This document shows, piece by piece, positions 57,638 to 64,000 of a DNA stretch of 64,000 nt. The first letter of the stretch is position 1. Each line of letters begins with the position of its first letter. The notes beneath the pieces were generated by a model. The model worked only from the letters and a program-made list of their open reading frames with translations, searched no databases and was not told where the DNA came from. The stretch lies in the NCBI GenBank assembly GCA_026874595.1, contig CM049320.1, forward strand, positions 29,994,714 through 30,058,713, in the 5' to 3' direction. Source of the DNA: Sipunculus nudus (lineage: Eukaryota; Annelida; Sipuncula; Golfingiida; Sipunculidae). The translations under genes were made by a program, and so were the position numbers.

Positions 57638-58383
57638 AGGTCTTCCCCTGCTTCAATAAAGTCAGTTATTCAGTCAAATTCCTGGCTGCTTTGATAGGCA
57701 ACTTTTAAAATTGAAAAACGTTGCAATACAGGATCGGTCCGTCCGTTTTCATTGCGTTCGGAAATGGCATATTAATATAGAGAAATGAAACAAATATAAA
57801 TGTTGTAAATCTGGATTTGGCAAGATTCAGCTAAAATACTTAAGCAGGGCAGTGTTTTGATGGTCTGTCCACGCAAAGATAAAGATGACATTCTTCAAAG
57901 GAAACACCAACCATGACAGCAATTTAAATTATGAACATATCTCGGATTTAAGTAACATTATCAGAACTAATAATGCCGGTAATACCGAAGGTTCATCCCG
58001 ATATCGATCAAGGTCTTCCCCTGCTTCAATAAAGTCAGCTATTCAGTCAAATTCCTGGCTGCTTTGATAGGCTACTTTTAAAATTGAAAAACGTTGCAAT
58101 ACAGGATCGGTCCATCCGTTTTCATTGCGTTCGGAAATGGCATATTAATATAGAGAAATGAAACAAATATAAATGTTGTAAATCTGGATTTGGCAAGATT
58201 TAGCTAAAATACTTGAGCAGGGCAGTGTTTTGATGGTCTGTCCACGCAAAGATAAAGATGACATTCTTCAAAGGAACCACCAACCATGACAGCAGTTTAA
58301 ATTATGAACATATCTCGGCTTTAAGTAACATTATCAGAACTAAAAATGCCGGTAATACCGAAGGTTCATCCCGATATCGATCA
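57638..58383 (+). repeat. Recent 373-bp tandem duplication
   Basis: Copy 1 57638-58010, copy 2 58011-58383, both starting AGGTCTTCCCCTGCTTCAAT. I count 9 mismatches and no indels (97.6% identity). Each copy has an ATG frame starting MTFFKG (57885 and 58258) that is shared up to SSRYRSR and then differs. Over the 126 shared frame bases all 4 differences change the amino acid, so there is no sign of protein constraint. Confidence 0.95.
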
Positions 58384-58389
58384 AGATAC

Positions 58390-59390
58390 AGTAGTTCTCT
58401 CTTTTCTGAAGCCTTCTGTGCTCAATCAGAGACGGCTTGATCTGAAGCCCGAGGAATGTCACACTTTGACATTACAAAATCTATAGGTGTCATGCCTAGG
58501 AGCTGAAAGGAACGCGGCTTCTATCGCACAAGTTGACATGTCGTCACTGACATAAAAGGTATCAGGTTCCGAGAACTATCATGTCCTACATATGTCTTTC
58601 ACTTGTAAAAAGTCATGTATGGATACCTCCGGTGAATAGCTAACCTATAGCAAAGCATATACAAAATATATATGAATATTTTATGATTATTAAAAAATGT
58701 TGTATTGTTTCATTTAAATTTGTATATTTTGCCTTCGCAGCGCATGCACTATTTTGCTGAAACGAGTGTTTTTTATATCGCTTTGTGGAAGGACATTTTA
58801 TAATTACTTGTTTTGTAATGTTAGCGCAGTTAAATATTTACAATATATATAATAATCGATAATAAATTTGTTAATTTAAAACATAAAGGTCAGTGGTAAT
58901 TAGTTTTTAAACATCTGGAAGAATATCTGAATCCGTACAGTTATCAAATAGGGCTATTGTACGTGTGGTGTATCTTTAGTAAATGTATCATTTAATAAGG
59001 TACATACCTCATAATTTTCCGTATGCCCGAGGAAAACAACGATTTTTATACACTAACATCAAGCTATGTTGATGGAATAATTAATACAGTGCTATACAAC
59101 CACGCTTCTGAAATGACCAAATTAAAAGAAAAATCCGAACGTCAATGGCAATTTGCATCGGGTTTTCACATTTTAAGTTGATCGAAAGTATTTTTCAGAG
59201 ACAGTAGATTCGTTTACTATTGATGAAATAAAAAAATTTAGGTCACAAACATGTAAAACTAATGGGAATCTAGACAATTTAAGACATATAGAAAAAAATT
59301 CTTCCTTCATGTAAAGGGAAGCTTTACTCGTTAGGAAAGTTTTGAGTAAAGGAGAGAACTTTTAGATCATTGACATTTTAATCCAGTACT
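58390..59390. other. No gene seen
   Basis: AT-rich; nothing recognised. Confidence 0.4.
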
Positions 59391-59399
59391 GCTAGCGTC

Positions 59400-59830
59400 T
59401 TAACCGAGCTGGTCGATTGAAAGAGGTTTGTTTTTCTCATACTGGAGTTAGAATAACAGCTAAAAACATCTGCGCTCGCAGCAATGAAAGATTTACCGAT
59501 GTCTTCGGCGTCGCCTTTTTGTCTGCAAGCAAAAAGGGAAGAATTCCCTGCGTCTTCTGTTCAACTGGAGCGAGTTTCGCATTGTTGCTAAGTGGCTTGG
59601 GCTGAACACAAGATGGGGGTGTGTCCTTGGGAGGCTGGGAAAGCATCTCTTTGCCGCTCTGTCAAATTAGGTTACATCATGCCGGCAACCGATCCCAGCT
59701 CTCTGATGGCATCCCCATTAACAAGAGGTGGACCCTGTTCAAAACTGGACTGGGTCACGGAAAGTCGAGTTAAAGTTGCTTGGGCTCTCTTTGTGTTTCC
59801 TCTCTAGCTTTTAGACTCTTGCCGTCCTCC
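59400..59830. other. GC-richer block with overlapping open frames
   Basis: Two consecutive + frames (59417-59605 and 59592-59807) and a minus frame (59646-59437) are open. No domain, signal peptide or matched splice sites were found. It might hold an exon or be regulatory; nothing decides. Confidence 0.2.
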
Positions 59831-59834
59831 ACAA

Positions 59835-61355
59835 TTATCCGAGATTGGAAGTTAAAATAAGACGCAAAAAGATAGATGCAAAATGCAATATGTTGCTGAA
59901 ATGCATTTGGCGTCGTCGTGGTCCGGTAATGAACAGAGGATCAAGAGATTTTTATTTGGTTTCATGAATCTTGATTATGTTAAACGTGGTTTCAGTTCAC
60001 CCAAGTTTATTGTATTCGAAAAAAGGATAAATATAGATATAACTATGATGTAGGTGATGCTGGACTATGATGCACGGATCTGAGTCATCAATCCGAGTTT
60101 AGCAGAAAAAAAGGCTCAGTCGTGCACGGGATTTCTGATAAGTATCAGCTGTACTGAAGTATTGAAAATTATGGAGTATAAAAAAGGTAATACATTACTC
60201 TGTTTAATATGTCTAGGTGTAAGAAATTTAAATTTTATAATGTTGATTTGCCAGAATATGTTCCATAAATGAATATGATCCATAAATGATCAGTCACCCT
60301 GCATATGGATTTCTAAATGATTAAGACGTATTTATTTAATTAAAAAAACACACACACTTGGATTCGAACATGCACTTTACTTGCGAGGAGAGTGTAGACT
60401 GTGCTACAATGACATACACAAAACAATTCACGGTTTATCAACGGTATATAAACCGAAGTACTGTGGATGAATCCACCTCCCTATTTGTTTGGTTTTCTCA
60501 TTTTTCTTTTCTTTTGTATTACCCAAAAAAACATTATTTGATATTCTTATATACCTAATTTCGTTCGGCGTTTTCTGAAGTGGTTGCCACACTGGTACCA
60601 ATCTTATAACAATTGAAACCGGCATTTGAGGAGCTCCTCGCAGTCTTTTTAAGTAGGTACTTGTCCTGAACAGCGCTCTCAATGAACTGAGTAAAACTGG
60701 TTACACAGTCCACCATTATGTTCTGGATGGGTCCTACGTGCTTAGAAACAATGATTGGACACTACTGTGATTTTACGTCTTACTTTGTGAGTCCCAGGGA
60801 AAGTGCTGTAATTACGACTAAGTCCCATAGCTTATAACATGCAGTAGAACCTAACGTTTTCAGCACTTCTCCACTGCGAACATCTCGCGGCTAAGATCTA
60901 GCATATAGAAGACTCGGCAGCACAACGCGGAATGCAGTTTTCAGTCGCATGGGGCAAGTAACTAACCGGCCGTAAATCACTGCAGTATGGGACTGGTGAT
61001 TCCAAAACCCCCTAGATCATGCTGCATTCGTAGGTCAAATACATGGCAACCGGGTCTCTGTGCCGCTGTATAGCATGCGGTATGCGGATCAAATTTTCCA
61101 CTGAGGATTCCATTTAACGGCATGTCTCATAACGCATACTGTATACCGCGCGATTAGTAAATGATTCATGATAAAAATGCCTTAAGCGAATAATACAACT
61201 TTCGCATAAAGAATACGGCGTGCAAAGGAAGCATTGCTTAACAAACGTGTAAATGTTGAAAATGTTTCAAAGCAATGATAGAGGCTTGTGTGGCCTTAAT
61301 AACCGACATGCGCATGATTACAGGTATAACAGTAATTTATCGATTCAAAGTTGTC
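59835..61355. other. No gene seen
   Basis: Nothing recognised. Confidence 0.4.
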
Positions 61356-61360
61356 CTTGA

Positions 61361-61515
61361 CAGGGGCGTCAATAACGGGGTGATTGGGGCATATATCCCC
61401 CCCCCTTTACGCAAGAAAGGATGGTTAGTGTAATCACCCCTCCCCCTGATATTCCGAGATTATTTATATATTGGAAATGAAACATATAAATATATAATTA
61501 GAGTTATAGACTATG
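61361..61515 (+). repeat. Dispersed repeat R2, copy 2
   Basis: CAGGGGCGTCAATAACGGGG, ATATATCCCC, GCAAG and TGGAAATGAAACATA blocks align in order with 35712-35870. Confidence 0.55.
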
Positions 61516-61648
61516 GTTCCATTTCTGAGTTACTATGAAATATGTATATCCAAACCCCTTTTAGAATTAACATCTATTGGAAACAAGATTACTTATTTTT
61601 TAAAGCCTTATATTTAATTGTAAAATATTCGGAATGTGTCAGACATGT

Positions 61649-61666
61649 ATGTATATATATATATAT

Positions 61667-61706
<40 letters not shown>

Positions 61707-61756
61707 TACGTATATATACATATATATGTTTATATATATATATATATATATATATG
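61649..61756. repeat. (TA)n with TATG/TACG variants
   Basis: Impure TA array over ~108 bp; poly Ile-Tyr frames on both strands are artefacts. Confidence 0.95.
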
Positions 61757-62001
61757 CGTGCGTGTATGTGTATGTTTATAAGACAGGTTGTCCCAACTTT
61801 GATTACCCTCCCACACTTGCGAATCATCCCCCAGCCTTGAAGATAAATTGACCCGCTGGTCCTGGATGTCAGGTCTAAGGTCATTATCACGTTTAATTTA
61901 CATTTTTTTATAATACCCTGTGTTACGGAACTTAATATAAACAGATCACGTTTGCGTGATGAACTCAAATTGTGTAATGGAGATAAAAACAAATCAGATC
62001 C

Positions 62002-62691
62002 TGTAACACTAGGCAGCGTGAAATGTCTAGGGGAATGAATAAAGAAGTCAGTGTTTTTGTTTTGTTAACAAATAACTATAATTTATTCTTAAAACAACCC
62101 TAACAATACAATACACTAAATCAATACAATTATACAGTAAACAGCGGTACAGCAACAAGTCAATACAATCACATTGAAAAAATAATGTGCACATGCAGTA
62201 CCTGTATACCAATACCGTCACCACGTTAAGTTCTTTAAATGTATACTCAGAATGACAGTCCAGTGGAAAGTTCTTGCAACAACCCAGAAAGTAAACTGAA
62301 GTCCAAATGCATAAAATCCATGAGAAAGTCTTTGAAAATCTATAATTGCCGCATTAGTCGGATAAGGTCCTAGAATCTGAGACACGCTTCTGCTCTCTCT
62401 GTCTCGTTCTAAAACATAGCCCCTTTTTATACCTTCACACCTCAAGCCGAGAATTTTCCACTTCTCGAACAGTCTATAAGATCTTGCACAACACAGTAAA
62501 ACGCGTTTCAGGAATTCTAGACATCGACGTGCCTCTACACACCATGGTGTACACGTGATCTCGCCCCAAGCCAGCATGACAACAAAAGTTCAACCAATAC
62601 GGATTAAACATAGAATGTAATACGCGGCCAGACACGAGTGCCACAACAGGAGTTACGCCCGTGTCACATAATAAAAAGAGCACCTGTAACA
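62002..62691 (-). mobile_element. LTR of an LTR retrotransposon (solo or orphan)
   Basis: Read on minus, the ~690-bp segment starts TGTTACAGGTGCTC (62691) and ends GCCTAGTGTTACA (62002), a TG...CA layout with a short imperfect inverted terminus. Inside, in order: GGTATAAAAAGGGGC (TATA box, 62431-62424), then AATAAA (62087-62082), the promoter/poly(A) order of an LTR (U3-R-U5). No primer-binding site follows and the flanking 5-mers (ACAGG and GGATC) do not match, so it is not a clean solo LTR. The AAAGAAACAGG just before the start could be a decayed purine tract, making this a 3' LTR. Frames within it are incidental. Confidence 0.55.
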
Positions 62692-62699
62692 CCTGTTTC

Positions 62700-64000
62700 T
62701 TTAATATTCGTATATCGGCAGTAGACCTTTTTCGCCACAATATCAATACTATGTCGATGAAGACAAAACTGAGCTTTCGGGTCCGATATACCGTACCAGA
62801 TATCACAAGAAAATTAAAATATAACTAAAATGGGGCAGGGCATTATTACTTACCACAAATAAGTTTCAGTATTAACAAATATGTTTTTGTCAAATGCATT
62901 ATACTGTCTCGGATGTTGAATTATTTCATCCTTGAAAGAATTGACCACGAGTTGGAAAAATAATTTGTTGAGAATTATAATCTGTAAAAGAGCATACTTT
63001 TACTTTTTGACGTTGGTTTCGCCATAAGTATAAACGTTTAAAAAGAGGCGCCACTTGCGGGAAGATTTTCATTGTGTACTTACTCTAAATAAAGTTCTGT
63101 ATAAGTTGATATAGAAGTTATGACGCAGATGCCAATCAATATGATGTATAATTACACGCCCATTGCCTGGCAGGCCACCGGCACGTGGGCTCATTTTTAA
63201 CTCTTCCTTCACAATGCATATAAGATCACATCATCTATTAAGAAATAACCGATTTGCGGGAGATGGGAGTGGATTTCAAGTATCTTTAGTATTATGCTGG
63301 CTATTGAAAAGGACGAACACCTTGTCTTTAACAAGAACTATAATGTATACTGAACGGAATGCATTAAACGCGGACAAAGGAGGTTCGTTTAGGTTTAGTA
63401 AGCCGAGCCCTCGAGGCTATAAATTACATATTAAAGGATCCCTTTGAAATCGGATCTATTACAAAAATTACGGAACCTTAGGTTAAGACGTAGATGCGTA
63501 TACCATTGGTAAACTAAGTTTGGTGTAAATTGTTAGATACTTGTCTTAGGATCAAAGAACTCCGCTTTTATTGGATATAACGTTCCAGTACAATTTAGTG
63601 CTTTGCATATATACATGAGCGTCAAAAGTAGCGTTAGACAAAGAATATCACGGCACTTTTTCTTTTTCTAGAGCATCACATAGGCATTAGGCAAGAAGAA
63701 TCAACGTACTTGGTATCATCGATCAAAATCAGTTTGAGCGGACCTGTCACAAAAGGGACAGTTCTTTTAGGGCAGATAAGTACTGGGCGTCGAGGGGCCT
63801 CGAGGGACAAACAAAATGCTAAGCTCCATAGATCAGAAACGCTGTATGATTGTCCGCTAAACACCAATTAAAAGTCCGACTGGGTCCATCTCAGATCTTG
63901 TGGCGTCAACAACAAAGGCTGACATTTGGTCTCTGCATAAAACACTTTTTTTTGGTAGTCACTCTGTCGGGATGCAGACTTATGTCGCTGAGTCTTTTGA
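62700..64000. other. No gene seen
   Basis: A 94-codon + frame (63163-63447) and a 63-codon minus frame (63867-63676) are open but unrecognised, with no splice support. Confidence 0.35.

Noticed and set aside
57885-58440. Duplicated exon encoding MTFFKG...SSRYRSR
   Set aside because: All four differences inside the frame are amino-acid-changing, a stop lies shortly upstream in frame, and no acceptor is evident; treated as non-coding duplication.
62218-62806. Two overlapping minus frames (119 and 110 codons)
   Set aside because: They lie in or just upstream of the LTR; no retroviral-type domain motif is visible.

Overview
The window looks like non-coding DNA from a eukaryotic nuclear genome, most likely a marine mollusc and probably a bivalve (inference). 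It is AT-rich, full of long (TA)n, (GA)n/(CT)n, (AGT)n and (AAT)n microsatellites, and packed with short non-autonomous mobile elements. These include tRNA-derived SINEs, Tourist/Harbinger-like and pogo-like MITEs, other inverted-repeat elements, a non-LTR retrotransposon 3' remnant, one LTR, and a miniature LTR retrotransposon. There is no operon structure, rRNA gene, convincing functional tRNA gene, CRISPR array or recognisable multi-exon gene. Most open frames run through microsatellites or repeats and are not genes. The window is best read as a gene desert or part of a very large intron.

Layout. 1-7 kb: a possible short first coding exon (1082-1167, + strand, strong splice donor), a (TA)n array, a SINE head and a 467-bp inverted-repeat element. 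7-19 kb: a 198-bp inverted-repeat element, a 76-nt near-perfect hairpin at 12417-12492, a SINE with a good tRNA-like head, a LINE remnant next to a Harbinger-like MITE, and copies of a family ending in a GCGGAGG block. 19-29 kb: mostly unassigned sequence, then the most gene-like part. Two direct copies of an ~0.85-kb segment (about 26.1-27.0 and 28.2-29.1 kb) each carry a TATA box and a short ORF with a conserved C-terminal stretch. They bracket a separate TATA promoter with a possible non-coding first exon (27712-27844).

29-42 kb: dispersed repeats and microsatellites. At 37065-37415 lies an element with two LTR-like ends, a primer-binding site for tRNA-Leu and a purine tract around only ~125 internal bases: a TRIM-like element inserted in a TA array. 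42-50 kb: a GC-rich block with a perfect 16-bp palindromic E-box, a 1.8-kb hairpin-headed repeat (45703-47510) containing two kinds of tandem unit, and a nested pair of Harbinger-like MITEs (48780-49410). 50-64 kb: sequence that looks like conserved non-coding DNA but cannot be tested here, a degenerate ~130-bp tandem array, a possible minus-strand exon (55348-55521), a recent 373-bp tandem duplication (57638-58383) and an LTR on the minus strand (62002-62691).

No pathway can be assigned. All exon calls rest on frame and splice-site reading alone.
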